A stretch of 64,000 bases of DNA, taken from positions 682,001-746,000 of the forward strand of contig NZ_JAUFQJ010000004.1 in the NCBI RefSeq assembly GCF_030409685.1. The letters run 5' to 3'. The DNA is from Ferruginibacter paludis. Its GTDB lineage: Bacteria > Bacteroidota > Bacteroidia > Chitinophagales > Chitinophagaceae. The notes below the pieces were generated by a model. The model was not told the origin of the DNA. It was given only the letters and a program-made list of their open reading frames with translations, and searched no databases. The position numbers and the translations under genes were made by a program. This document shows, one piece after another, positions 26,070 to 33,862 of the stretch (its first letter is position 1; every line of letters begins with the position of its first letter).

Positions 26070-27095
26070 TCAAATAATATTTACTTCCCTTTCTAACAAC
26101 ACTCCAAATTTTTGCTGTACGCTTTCAATAATTTCCTTACTTAATTTAAAAATTTCTTCACCAGTTGCATTGCCATAGTTTACCAGCACCAATGCCTGCT
26201 TTGCATGGCAGCCAGCATCGCCTTTGCGATACCCTTTCCAGCCGCATTGTTCTATCAACCATCCTGCGGCCAGCTTTACATTTCCATTATCCAGCGCATA
26301 GCCCACTACGTTAGGAAACGTTTGTTTAATTACTTCAAATTGTTGCTGATCTATTTCAGGGTTTTTGAAAAAACTTCCGGCATTACCAATCACTTTGGGA
26401 TCCGGCAGTTTGCTGCTGCGGATATTGATAACGGCCTGTGAGATACCTTGTATGCTCAATTGTTCAACGCCCATCGCCTGTAATTCCTGTTCAATGGCAC
26501 CGTAGCTGGTATTAAAATGTGGTGTTTTGCTTAACCGGTAAGTAACGCTGGTTATGACAAATTGGTTTTTAAACTGCCGTTTAAATACACTTTCCCTGTA
26601 GCCAAATTTGCAATCATTCAATCCAAATATGACTGTCTGTTTTTCATTCAAATGAAAAGCTTCCAGTTCATAAAAAACATCCTTCAGTTCTACTCCGTAC
26701 GCACCAATGTTCTGCATTGGCGAAGCGCCCACATTGCCCGGGATCAGCGAAAGATTTTCCATACCTGCCAGGTTATTATTAATGCAGTACATTACCAGCT
26801 GATGCCAGTTCTCCCCTGCCCCGGCCTTTATAAAAACAGCATCTCCCTCTTCCGCAATTTTTTCAATTCCTTTTAGATTATTTTTTAAAACAAGTCCTTC
26901 CACATTTTTGGTAAGGAGGATATTACTTCCGCCACCCAGTATCAAAGGCATAGTTAAAGAAGCATTGCTGATATCCTTTTTAAATGCAAGCAATTCTTCC
27001 AGCTGTTCAACAGAATTAAAAGTTGAAAAATATTGCGCCGATGCATCAATGCCAAAGGTGTTGAATTGTTTAAGTGAAAAATTTTCTTTGATCAT
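26070..27095 (-). CDS. murB: UDP-N-acetylenolpyruvoylglucosamine reductase MurB
   Basis: A 341-residue type I flavoenzyme that reduces UDP-GlcNAc-enolpyruvate to UDP-MurNAc with NADPH in peptidoglycan synthesis. FAD-binding motifs are NTFGIDASA (12-20), LGGGSNIL (53-60) and LIPGNVGASPMQNIGAYG (117-134). The catalytic residues are Arg167 in YRES, Ser241 in GSFFKNP and the glutamate of LEREVNII at the end. The long YxxxF-type insertion around 162-180 fits type I. A TAAATTTG box lies 27 bases upstream. Confidence 0.95.
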   Translation of the reverse strand: MIKENFSLKQFNTFGIDASAQYFSTFNSVEQLEELLAFKKDISNASLTMPLILGGGSNILLTKNVEGLVLKNNLKGIEKIAEEGDAVFIKAGAGENWHQLVMYCINNNLAGMENLSLIPGNVGASPMQNIGAYGVELKDVFYELEAFHLNEKQTVIFGLNDCKFGYRESVFKRQFKNQFVITSVTYRLSKTPHFNTSYGAIEQELQAMGVEQLSIQGISQAVINIRSSKLPDPKVIGNAGSFFKNPEIDQQQFEVIKQTFPNVVGYALDNGNVKLAAGWLIEQCGWKGYRKGDAGCHAKQALVLVNYGNATGEEIFKLSKEIIESVQQKFGVLLEREVNII

Positions 27096-27122
27096 ACAAA
27101 TCTGATGTGCTGATTACGGATG

Positions 27123-27130
27123 CAAATTTA
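27123..27130 (-). promoter_or_regulatory. Minus-7 box of murB
   Basis: On the minus strand TAAATTTG matches TAnnTTTG exactly, 27 bases before the ATG. No TTTG at the expected distance upstream, so support is partial. Confidence 0.4.
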
Positions 27131-27192
27131 ATTGAGCCAGCGATACAGGAAGGTTTAAAACGTAACAATTGGCGTGTCTGCAAATTAGCTTT

Positions 27193-29682
27193 TTAATTTG
27201 CATCCACATCCGCAATCATCACCACGCTCTTAAACTGTTTTTCAGCCAGCAGCAAATTAAATTCATTGCGGATGATTTGTTTGTACAGCTGAATTTGCTT
27301 TGTATCCAACGGCAATTTTATCAATAACTCCATCAGGTACTGGTTGCGTATTCTCGCTACGACAGGCGCTGCAGGACCAACCACAAAATTGCTCATATTT
27401 TTTTGCAGCGCAGCCGCTAATTTATTGGCTGCTTCATCCACCACTTCTTTCACTTTATGCTTCAGGGTGATTTCAATAATCCTGCTGAAAGGCGGATAAA
27501 AAAATTGTTGCCTGTTATTGATTTCAAAAGAATACAATTTTTTATAGTCATGTTCTTTTACAAATTGTAATACCGGGTGATTGATCTGTGTGGCCTGTAT
27601 CAACACATTGCCCTGCGATTCTTTACGTCCGGCACGGCCGCTAACCTGCTCCATCAACTGAAAGGCCCGTTCATTAACCCTGAAGTCGGCAAAGCTCAAC
27701 AAGCCATCGGCATCCAGGATGCCCACCAGGCTTACCTTTTCAAAATCCAGGCCTTTAACAACCATCTGCGTGCCTACCAGCACATCAATTCTTTGCTGCT
27801 CAAATAATTTAATCAGGTTATCATGCGCCGATTTACCTCTTACCGAATCCACGTCCATCCTGGCAACTTTCAAAGAAGGAAATTCATCTTCAATCATCTC
27901 TTCTATCTTCTCCGTACCAAAATTTTTCTCTATCCAGTTAACAGAACCGCATGCCGGGCAGGCAGTTATTTTAGGGTAGGTAGTGCCGCAATAATGGCAA
28001 TGCAATTTGTTGGAGTACTTATGCAGTGTTAGTGTTACATCGCAGTTTTTGCATTGCGGCAAATAACCGCAGGTGCCACAAATTAAATAGGGAGAATATC
28101 CCCTGCGGTTTTGAAACAAGATCACTTGTCTTCCAGCTGCGACTGTTTTTTCAATTGCTTCTTTTAACTGGGGTGACAGCATTACTTTACCTTTTTGTGC
28201 TACCTGACGTGTATTGATAATTTCTATGGTGGGCAAATGGATACCGCCAAAACGTTCATTCAGTTCAACCAAACCATATTTGCCTTTCTGTGCGTTGTAA
28301 TAAGTTTCAATAGAAGGCGTGGCGCTACCCAATAATATTTTAGCATTGAATAAAGCGCCGTAATAAACTGCCGCATCTCTTGCATTGTACCTGGGCGCCG
28401 GATCCTGCTGTTTAAATGACGGATCGTGCTCTTCATCCACTACAATCAGTCCAAGGTCTTTAAATGGCAGAAACAGGGCGCTGCGTGCACCCAGTACAAT
28501 CCGCACTTCGCCAGTCTTAATTTTGTTCCACAACTCTACCCTTTCATTGTTATTAAATTTAGAGTGGTAGATGGCGATGTTACCACCAAAATGAAATTGC
28601 AGGCGGCGTATCATCTGCGCCGTTAAAGCTATTTCCGGCAAAAGATATAATACCTGCTTTTCCTGTTTATAATACGCTTCAATCAGTTTGATGTAAATCT
28701 GTGTTTTACCACTGCTGGTTACACCATGCAGCAAGCACACATTTTTTGTTGAAAAACATTGCTGTACTTCCAGTAAACAGATTTCTTGTGCAGCGCTTAA
28801 ATCAAACGCCACTTCCATTGCTTTGGGCAATGCTTTTATTCTGTCAACCGTCCGCTTTTCAATCAGCAGAATTTTTTTTTCGGCAAGTCCATTCAGCTGG
28901 GCCGCTGTGGCGCCGCTTTTTTTCAGCAGTTCAACCTGTGTAACCTCACCGGTGGTTTTTATTAAATGCAGGTAGCTCAGCAACAGCTCCATTTGTTTGG
29001 GCGCTTTCGTCCAGTTGTTCAGCAGTTCACTCATCGCCGCATCTGTATCGTATTGCGGATTAAGCACAACAAAATTTTCTTTCTTGCTTTTATACCGTTC
29101 ACTCAGCGCTTCCCAAACAACGCATACTTTTTTATCAATCAGTTTTTTTATTACCGGGTACACATGTGTTACATCCAGCACCTGCTGCACTTCCGTAAGG
29201 TTCAATTGTTTTTTTATGAGCAGTGCTTCCGCCACCAAATATTCTTCGTTATTTAAACTGCTGAAATCATCGCCATAATCTTCATTAAACAATAAGATTG
29301 TTTCACTGCTTAATTTAAAATGTGCAGGTAATGCAGCTGCCATTACTTCGCCTTCGCTGCACATATAATATTGACTCATCCAGTTCCATAACTGCAGTTG
29401 CTGGGGATACAGCACCGGCTCATCGTCCAGTACATTTAAGATTTCTTTGGTTGTATATGCCGGCGCCTCTGGCGTAATTAGTTTTATGATGCCTGCGTAA
29501 CGTTTGTTTTTTCCCAACACAACTTCTACCCTGCAACCCGGTTTTATTTTGTCGGCGAAAATTGCCGGTACTGCATAGGTATATGTCGTTGGCAGCGCCA
29601 GCGGCAATATCACTTCTGCATACAAACTTATTTTTTGTACAACAGTTATGCTATCAAAAATTATTTCGTTGCTGTTATCCAA
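27193..29682 (-). CDS. priA: Primosomal replication restart helicase PriA
   Basis: An 829-residue helicase that recognises stalled forks and reloads the replisome. Order: N-terminal 3'-DNA-binding domain starting at about residue 18 (AEVILPLALPTTYTYAVP), Walker A in LLHGVTSSGKTQIY, DEEH box in VVDEEHDPSFKQQD, a zinc insertion with CGTCGYLPQCKNC and CHYCG and CPACGS cysteines, and motif VI near QVSGRAGR. All eight zinc cysteines are present. An ATG a few codons inside is also possible. murB follows downstream after 97 bases. Confidence 0.95.
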   Translation of the reverse strand: MDNSNEIIFDSITVVQKISLYAEVILPLALPTTYTYAVPAIFADKIKPGCRVEVVLGKNKRYAGIIKLITPEAPAYTTKEILNVLDDEPVLYPQQLQLWNWMSQYYMCSEGEVMAAALPAHFKLSSETILLFNEDYGDDFSSLNNEEYLVAEALLIKKQLNLTEVQQVLDVTHVYPVIKKLIDKKVCVVWEALSERYKSKKENFVVLNPQYDTDAAMSELLNNWTKAPKQMELLLSYLHLIKTTGEVTQVELLKKSGATAAQLNGLAEKKILLIEKRTVDRIKALPKAMEVAFDLSAAQEICLLEVQQCFSTKNVCLLHGVTSSGKTQIYIKLIEAYYKQEKQVLYLLPEIALTAQMIRRLQFHFGGNIAIYHSKFNNNERVELWNKIKTGEVRIVLGARSALFLPFKDLGLIVVDEEHDPSFKQQDPAPRYNARDAAVYYGALFNAKILLGSATPSIETYYNAQKGKYGLVELNERFGGIHLPTIEIINTRQVAQKGKVMLSPQLKEAIEKTVAAGRQVILFQNRRGYSPYLICGTCGYLPQCKNCDVTLTLHKYSNKLHCHYCGTTYPKITACPACGSVNWIEKNFGTEKIEEMIEDEFPSLKVARMDVDSVRGKSAHDNLIKLFEQQRIDVLVGTQMVVKGLDFEKVSLVGILDADGLLSFADFRVNERAFQLMEQVSGRAGRKESQGNVLIQATQINHPVLQFVKEHDYKKLYSFEINNRQQFFYPPFSRIIEITLKHKVKEVVDEAANKLAAALQKNMSNFVVGPAAPVVARIRNQYLMELLIKLPLDTKQIQLYKQIIRNEFNLLLAEKQFKSVVMIADVDAN

Positions 29683-29999
29683 TACACTTGTTTAAATTAT
29701 CCCCAACGATGTCATTTTGAACACCATCATGTATCATCAATTGACCTGTGGTCCCGCTTTCCGTTCCAAGTCCTGCTTAACCGCTGCCGCGGTTACTCCG
29801 GGCTTTCCACTGCAATCGGGTGTAGGTATTCAGCCACATCGCAGGCGGCAACATTTACAATCCAAAACAGGTTACCAATCGCTAAGCCTTTTGCAAAAAA
29901 GCAGTTGCTGCATGCCGGAAGCCAATGCTGCCTCAAAAACAATTGTACCAGCGTACGACGCCAATGATGCACCACATTGCTTCCCGGCCCGGACAATAT
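29683..29999. repeat. 317-bp noncoding island with repeat-like elements between priA and plsC
   Basis: No supportable gene. It looks GC-richer than the neighbouring spacers. It holds two 15-nt direct repeats (29756-29770 and 29802-29816, 11 of 15 identical, both starting GCTTTCC) on either side of a hairpin AACCGC-TGCC-GCGGTT (29779-29794). Next to plsC lies a 29-nt motif (29941-29969) that recurs at 39641-39669 with 25 of 29 identical bases. Open frames here are short and composition-driven. The region behaves like degenerate interspersed repeat DNA rather than a gene. Confidence 0.5.
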
Positions 30000-30800
30000 T
30001 TATTGCTTACCTGCTTCTGCTGATTTTGTACCGGCAGGTCTTGTTATCCAAGCTGCTTTGTAAAAAATCAATTTCTCTTCCATTAACCGGTATACTTTTT
30101 CTTTCAGACTGTTTACATCTTTCAGTGTTAACCCCTCCACAGGTACTTCTTCTAAATAAACAGCTCTTGATTTTCCTGGCGTGAGGGAACATACCGATGT
30201 ATAACTCATGCGATCATAAGTATCCAAAAACAAGATGGGCTTGATGGGTGTTTGTGTTTCTATAGCCACCCTGAATGCGCCATCGTAAAATGATTTTAAC
30301 GGATGATGCGTCATATTAAATGTTCCCTCAGGAGCAATAACAACTGATATGCCTTTTTTAATTACACTCTTTAACTGCATCACACTTTTCGCTCTTTTCT
30401 GTGCATCCGAACGGTCGACCATTACCACTGCGTTCCTGTAAAAAAAACCAAACACAGGTACCTTTGCCATTTCTGCTTTTCCCAAAATCCTGAAATGCTG
30501 TCCGCGGATGGCCATCATTAAAACGGGTATATCCATGTAGGATACGTGGTTAAATACAAATACATATTGCTTGCTGCGGTCGTGCGGCACTTCGTAATAA
30601 TTGGTATGGCGAATGCCCCACAATACAAAAACAATATCTGCCCATAACTGGCACAGCATATATATTATATTACCACCTTTTACTTTACCGAAAAAAGAAG
30701 CCAGCACAACAAAGGGAAAAAGCAATAGCATAATGGCGATAAAAACCAACAAACCGTACACCGAAAAAACCGCCTTGAAACAAATTTTTACATATTGCAT
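30000..30800 (-). CDS. plsC: 1-acyl-sn-glycerol-3-phosphate acyltransferase (PlsC family)
   Basis: A 266-residue membrane-bound acyltransferase that adds the second fatty acid to make phosphatidic acid. Block I is NHVSYMD (Asn84-His85 to Asp90), i.e. NHx4D with the catalytic His85. Block III is PEGTFN (157-162), where the common EGTR arginine is replaced by Phe. The N-terminal 60 residues contain two hydrophobic helices. The last 30 residues are Lys/Arg-rich. Other lysophospholipid acyltransferases would look alike, so the exact substrate is inferred. Confidence 0.88.
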   Translation of the reverse strand: MQYVKICFKAVFSVYGLLVFIAIMLLLFPFVVLASFFGKVKGGNIIYMLCQLWADIVFVLWGIRHTNYYEVPHDRSKQYVFVFNHVSYMDIPVLMMAIRGQHFRILGKAEMAKVPVFGFFYRNAVVMVDRSDAQKRAKSVMQLKSVIKKGISVVIAPEGTFNMTHHPLKSFYDGAFRVAIETQTPIKPILFLDTYDRMSYTSVCSLTPGKSRAVYLEEVPVEGLTLKDVNSLKEKVYRLMEEKLIFYKAAWITRPAGTKSAEAGKQ

Positions 30801-30935
30801 ATCAGAAAGCGAATATAATGCCTTTCTATTTTAAGTAGAAAACAGGCTGTTTTTGAAGCATACATGCTGTAAAACAGCGAAAAAACCTGTCAGAAAGGTG
30901 TATATTAGCCGTTTTGGTAAAAATCCCTGTCATAA

Positions 30936-30969
30936 TTTCGCCGGATTAATTGTATTTCCCTTACCTTTG
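30936..30969 (+). promoter_or_regulatory. Promoter of rplU-rpmA
   Basis: TACCTTTG (30962-30969) matches TAnnTTTG exactly. A degenerate TTTC (30936-30939) lies 22 bases upstream. The box ends 20 bases before the rplU ATG. Confidence 0.55.
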
Positions 30970-30989
30970 CCGTCCTAAATTTTGGTATT

Positions 30990-31295
30990 ATGTTAGCAGT
31001 AGTAAAAATAGCTGGTCAGCAATTTAAAGTTAAAGCAGGTGACAGCCTGTATGTGCCGCACATTGAAGGTAAAAGCGGTGATAAAGTAGAATTTTCAGAA
31101 GTACTTCTGACAGATAATGCTGGATCACTTGCAATTGGCACCGGCGTAAAAGCCGTAGTTAAAGCAGAAATTTTAAGCGACCTTATACAAGGCGATAAAG
31201 TGATTGCTTTTAAAATGAAAAGAAGAAAAGGCTTCCGTAAAAAACACGGACATCGTACGCACTACACGCACATCAAAGTGACGGAAATTGCTTAA
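30990..31295 (+). CDS. rplU: 50S ribosomal protein L21
   Basis: A 101-residue ribosomal protein that binds 23S rRNA with L20. It starts MLAVVKIAGQQFKVKAGD, has the internal GDKVEFSEVLL segment and carries the basic signature KMKRRKGFRKKHGHRTHYTHIKV near the end. Length and order with rpmA are standard. It is the first gene of a two-gene unit. Confidence 0.97.
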   Translation: MLAVVKIAGQQFKVKAGDSLYVPHIEGKSGDKVEFSEVLLTDNAGSLAIGTGVKAVVKAEILSDLIQGDKVIAFKMKRRKGFRKKHGHRTHYTHIKVTEIA

Positions 31296-31307
31296 TAAAA
31301 AAGTGAT

Positions 31308-31332
31308 AAGTTGTAAGTAACAAGTTGTAAGT
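31308..31332 (+). repeat. Tandem 11-mer repeat in the rplU-rpmA spacer
   Basis: AAGTTGTAAGT occurs twice (31308-31318 and 31322-31332, period 14). It lies in the 108-base AT-rich spacer and probably reflects replication slippage. Confidence 0.5.
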
Positions 31333-31403
31333 TTTTTTACAAAAACTACTTACCTAAACTTCAAGCATTATAACATAGAACTTAAAACAAAAAATTAAAA
31401 AAA

Positions 31404-31670
31404 ATGGCACATAAAAAAGGTGAAGGTTCGGTTAAGAACGGCCGCGATTCGCAAAGCAAAAGATTGGGTGTAAAAATTTACGGCGGGCAACCAGCCATTG
31501 CAGGAAACATCATCGTTCGTCAACGTGGCACGGTGTACCATCCTGGTAAAAATGTTGGTGTTGGAAAAGACTTTACCATCTTTGCATTAACTGATGGTGT
31601 GGTAGAATTTAAAAAAGGAAAGGGCGATAAAAGTTATATTTCAGTGAATGCTGTTGAGGCAGTTGCGTAA
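31404..31670 (+). CDS. rpmA: 50S ribosomal protein L27
   Basis: An 88-residue ribosomal protein near the peptidyl-transferase centre. It has the usual N-terminus [19 protein letters not shown], the GVKIYGGQ segment and the [18 protein letters not shown] signature. It follows rplU after a 108-base spacer with a tandem repeat. Confidence 0.97.
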   Translation: MAHKKGEGSVKNGRDSQSKRLGVKIYGGQPAIAGNIIVRQRGTVYHPGKNVGVGKDFTIFALTDGVVEFKKGKGDKSYISVNAVEAVA

Positions 31671-31751
31671 AAAAATTAAAGTTTTTTTTGGCAGGTAAAA
31701 AAATGTTTTTACTTTTAAGTATTATTTACTAACCAATTAAATTTTAAAAAC

Positions 31752-31937
31752 ATGGCCACTGCAAAAAAAGCTGCTCCTAAAAAAGCTGCTCCTGCAAAAA
31801 AAGCTGCTCCTAAAAAAGCTGCTCCTGCAAAAAAAGCTGCTCCTGCAAAGAAAGCTGCTCCAGCTAAAAAAGCTGCTCCTGCAAAAAAAGCTGCTCCTAA
31901 AAAAGCTGCTCCTGCAAAGAAAGCTGCTAAGAAGTAG
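31752..31937 (+). CDS. Lys/Ala/Pro-rich histone-H1-like repeat protein
   Basis: A 61-residue, highly basic protein. After MATA it is nine copies of KKAAP, some separated by one alanine, ending KKAAKK. It should be disordered and bind DNA or RNA through lysines, like the C-terminal tail of eukaryotic histone H1 or the repeat tail of AlgP. The DNA is repetitive (gct gct cct plus aaa and gca codons) and can vary by slippage. A strong terminator follows. The exact role, in nucleoid packing or elsewhere, is unknown. Confidence 0.7.
   Translation: MATAKKAAPKKAAPAKKAAPKKAAPAKKAAPAKKAAPAKKAAPAKKAAPKKAAPAKKAAKK
31764..31934 (+). repeat. DNA tandem repeat inside the KKAAP protein gene
   Basis: 15- to 18-base units made of gct gct cct, aaa aaa or aag and gca triplets repeat nine times. 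The unit count determines the protein length and could change by slippage. Confidence 0.65.
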
Positions 31938-31968
31938 AACTACTTTTTTAAAAGCGAAATTAATAAGA

Positions 31969-31996
31969 AAGTCCTGGCAAGTTGCCGGGACTTTTT
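31969..31996 (+). terminator. Intrinsic terminator after the KKAAP protein gene
   Basis: AAGTCCTGGC, loop AAGTT, GCCGGGACTT, then three more T residues. The 10-bp stem has one T-G pair. Confidence 0.85.
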
Positions 31997-32054
31997 GTTG
32001 GTATACCCTTCATACATTGTTCTGTTTTTTCTCCTTTCATTTTAATGCGTTTAC

Positions 32055-32087
32055 TTTATTCAATAATCAATTTTACCACTACTTTTG
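32055..32087 (+). promoter_or_regulatory. Promoter of polX, possibly giving a leaderless mRNA
   Basis: TTTA (32055-32058), 21 bases, then TACTTTTG (32080-32087), an exact TAnnTTTG. The box ends four bases before the ATG, so transcription would begin at or next to the start codon. Confidence 0.4.
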
Positions 32088-32091
32088 CTGA

Positions 32092-33774
32092 ATGGACAAT
32101 TACCAGATAGCAGACTCCTTCTCACTCTTAGCCAAATTGAGTGACATTCACGGCGAGAATAGTTTTAAAGCAAAGTCGTATGCAACGGCTGCTTTTACCA
32201 TTGAAAAACTACCCGTGCAACTAAGCGAAACACCTCATGAAAAAATATTTTCCATCAAAGGAATTGGGGAATCAACAGGCAAAAAAATAATAGAAATATT
32301 AACGACCGGGCAGCTTAAATCACTCGATGAAATCATTGAAAAAACACCGCCCGGTGTAATGGAATTATTAAACATAAAAGGCATCGGTCCAAAAAAAATT
32401 GCTACCATCTGGAAAGAGATGGAGATAGAAAGCGTGGGTGAATTATTGTATGCCTGTAAAGAAAACCGCTTAAAATTATTCAAAGGTTTTGGCGAAAAAA
32501 CACAACACAATGTTATTGAGACAATCGAATTTTATCTAAAAAGCAAAGGCAGTTTTCTTTTTTCTCAAATAAATTTGATAGCAAATGAGGTAAAAACATT
32601 TTTTGAAAAAATATTTTTAACAAATAAAATTGCCTTCACCGGAGCCTATACAAGACAGCTGGAAATTATACATGAACTGCAATTGGTAATTGATGATACA
32701 ACTGATAACATCAAAAATAAATTAGCATCGGTTAACGACTTTGAACTGATTGAAGACAACCAATACGACCTGTTATATCAGGCAGCAGTTGGTATAAAAA
32801 TAAGGGTGTATGGCTGTGACAAAACCCCCTTTATGCAACAGGTATTTTTAAACAGTTGCAGTGATGAATTTGCCACCACATTTTCACGACAATTTGAGTC
32901 AATAAATTATGCGGAATGTGAAAATGAGGAAGCTGTTTTTACAAGTGCGGGCATCCATTATATACCACCATTTCAAAGAGAGTTTACACACGTTATTGAC
33001 AAGGCAAAGCAAGCTGCGCTGCCACCATTATTACAGGTAAAAGATATCAAAGGAATTATACATAGTCACAGTAACTGGAGCGATGGAGGTTATACGATTG
33101 AAGAGATGGCAAAAGCTGCTATTGTGAAAAGTTATGAGTACCTGGTGATCAGCGATCACAGCAAAAGCGCCTTTTACGCCAACGGGCTACAGGAAGAACG
33201 GATTAAAGAGCAGCATTTGTATATAGACCAGCTGAATCAGCAGCTGGCACCGTTTAAAATATTTAAAAGTATTGAAAGCGATATCCTGAATGACGGCAGC
33301 CTTGATTATAGTAATACCATTCTATCTACTTTCGATTTGGTAATTGCTTCTGTACACTCCAATTTAAAAATGAGTGAGGATAAAGCCATGCTGCGTTTGA
33401 TTACTGCAATTGAAAATCCGTATACTACTATCCTGGGACATATGACCGGAAGGCTGTTACTAAGCCGTAAGGGCTATCCTGTTGACCATAAAAAAATTAT
33501 TGATGCCTGTGCCGCCAATAATGTAGTAATAGAGCTGAATGCGCACCCAAGCCGTCTGGATATCGATTGGCGGCACATTGAGTATGCACTGGAAAAGAAT
33601 GTACTGATTTCCATCGATCCCGACGCACACTCGCTGGATGGCTTTGACGATATTCAATACGGCGTGCTGGCTGCACAAAAAGCCATGGTGAGTAAAGAAA
33701 AAAATTTAAGCAGTTTCAGTTTGCAGGAGCTGGAAGCATTTTTATTGAAAAAGAAAACGGCAGGCAGAAATTAG
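32092..33774 (+). CDS. polX: PolX-type protein: decayed X-family polymerase domain plus PHP exonuclease domain
   Basis: A 560-residue protein. The N-terminal half has two helix-hairpin-helix stretches (IKGIGES near 56, IKGIGPK near 95) and a polymerase palm remnant. The catalytic pattern GSxRR-x6-DxD reads GAYTR (184-188) with Glu195 and Gln197, and the third Asp is Tyr240 in IRVYGCD, so nucleotide transfer is unlikely. The PHP nuclease domain (about 320-560) is intact: HSHSNWSDGG (His324, His326), ISDHSKS, ASVHSN, GHMTGR and DPDAHSLDGF. It should work as a metal-dependent 3'-5' exonuclease or AP-site nuclease in repair. Confidence 0.85.
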   Translation: MDNYQIADSFSLLAKLSDIHGENSFKAKSYATAAFTIEKLPVQLSETPHEKIFSIKGIGESTGKKIIEILTTGQLKSLDEIIEKTPPGVMELLNIKGIGPKKIATIWKEMEIESVGELLYACKENRLKLFKGFGEKTQHNVIETIEFYLKSKGSFLFSQINLIANEVKTFFEKIFLTNKIAFTGAYTRQLEIIHELQLVIDDTTDNIKNKLASVNDFELIEDNQYDLLYQAAVGIKIRVYGCDKTPFMQQVFLNSCSDEFATTFSRQFESINYAECENEEAVFTSAGIHYIPPFQREFTHVIDKAKQAALPPLLQVKDIKGIIHSHSNWSDGGYTIEEMAKAAIVKSYEYLVISDHSKSAFYANGLQEERIKEQHLYIDQLNQQLAPFKIFKSIESDILNDGSLDYSNTILSTFDLVIASVHSNLKMSEDKAMLRLITAIENPYTTILGHMTGRLLLSRKGYPVDHKKIIDACAANNVVIELNAHPSRLDIDWRHIEYALEKNVLISIDPDAHSLDGFDDIQYGVLAAQKAMVSKEKNLSSFSLQELEAFLLKKKTAGRN

Positions 33775-33799
33775 CAACGTTACCAACAGGATGGTAGCA

Positions 33800-33851
33800 G
33801 TAAGCAATTGAACGGGCCTACAAGTCCCTGTTAATCCATTCTATTGCTTAC
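33800..33851. repeat. Inverted repeat between polX and the histidine kinase
   Basis: GTAAGCAAT (33800-33808) and ATTGCTTAC (33843-33851) are perfectly complementary, 34 bases apart, with a smaller imperfect stem inside (AACGGG against CCCTGTT). The two genes converge here, so it may end transcription, but there is no long T-run. Confidence 0.4.
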
Positions 33852-33862
33852 AAGCTTTAGTT

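Noticed and set aside
29793..29996. 67-codon minus-strand open frame in the same spacer
   Set aside because: Short, Cys/Trp-rich, no ribosome site or motif, and covered by the repeat-like elements.
29717..30184. 155-codon plus-strand open frame across the priA-plsC spacer
   Set aside because: Most of it is antisense to plsC and the rest has repeat-like composition with no domain or signal; plsC on the other strand has clear catalytic motifs.
31752..31937. CRISPR-like regular repeat
   Set aside because: The regular units are codons of a KKAAP-repeat protein without unique spacers; it is not a CRISPR array.
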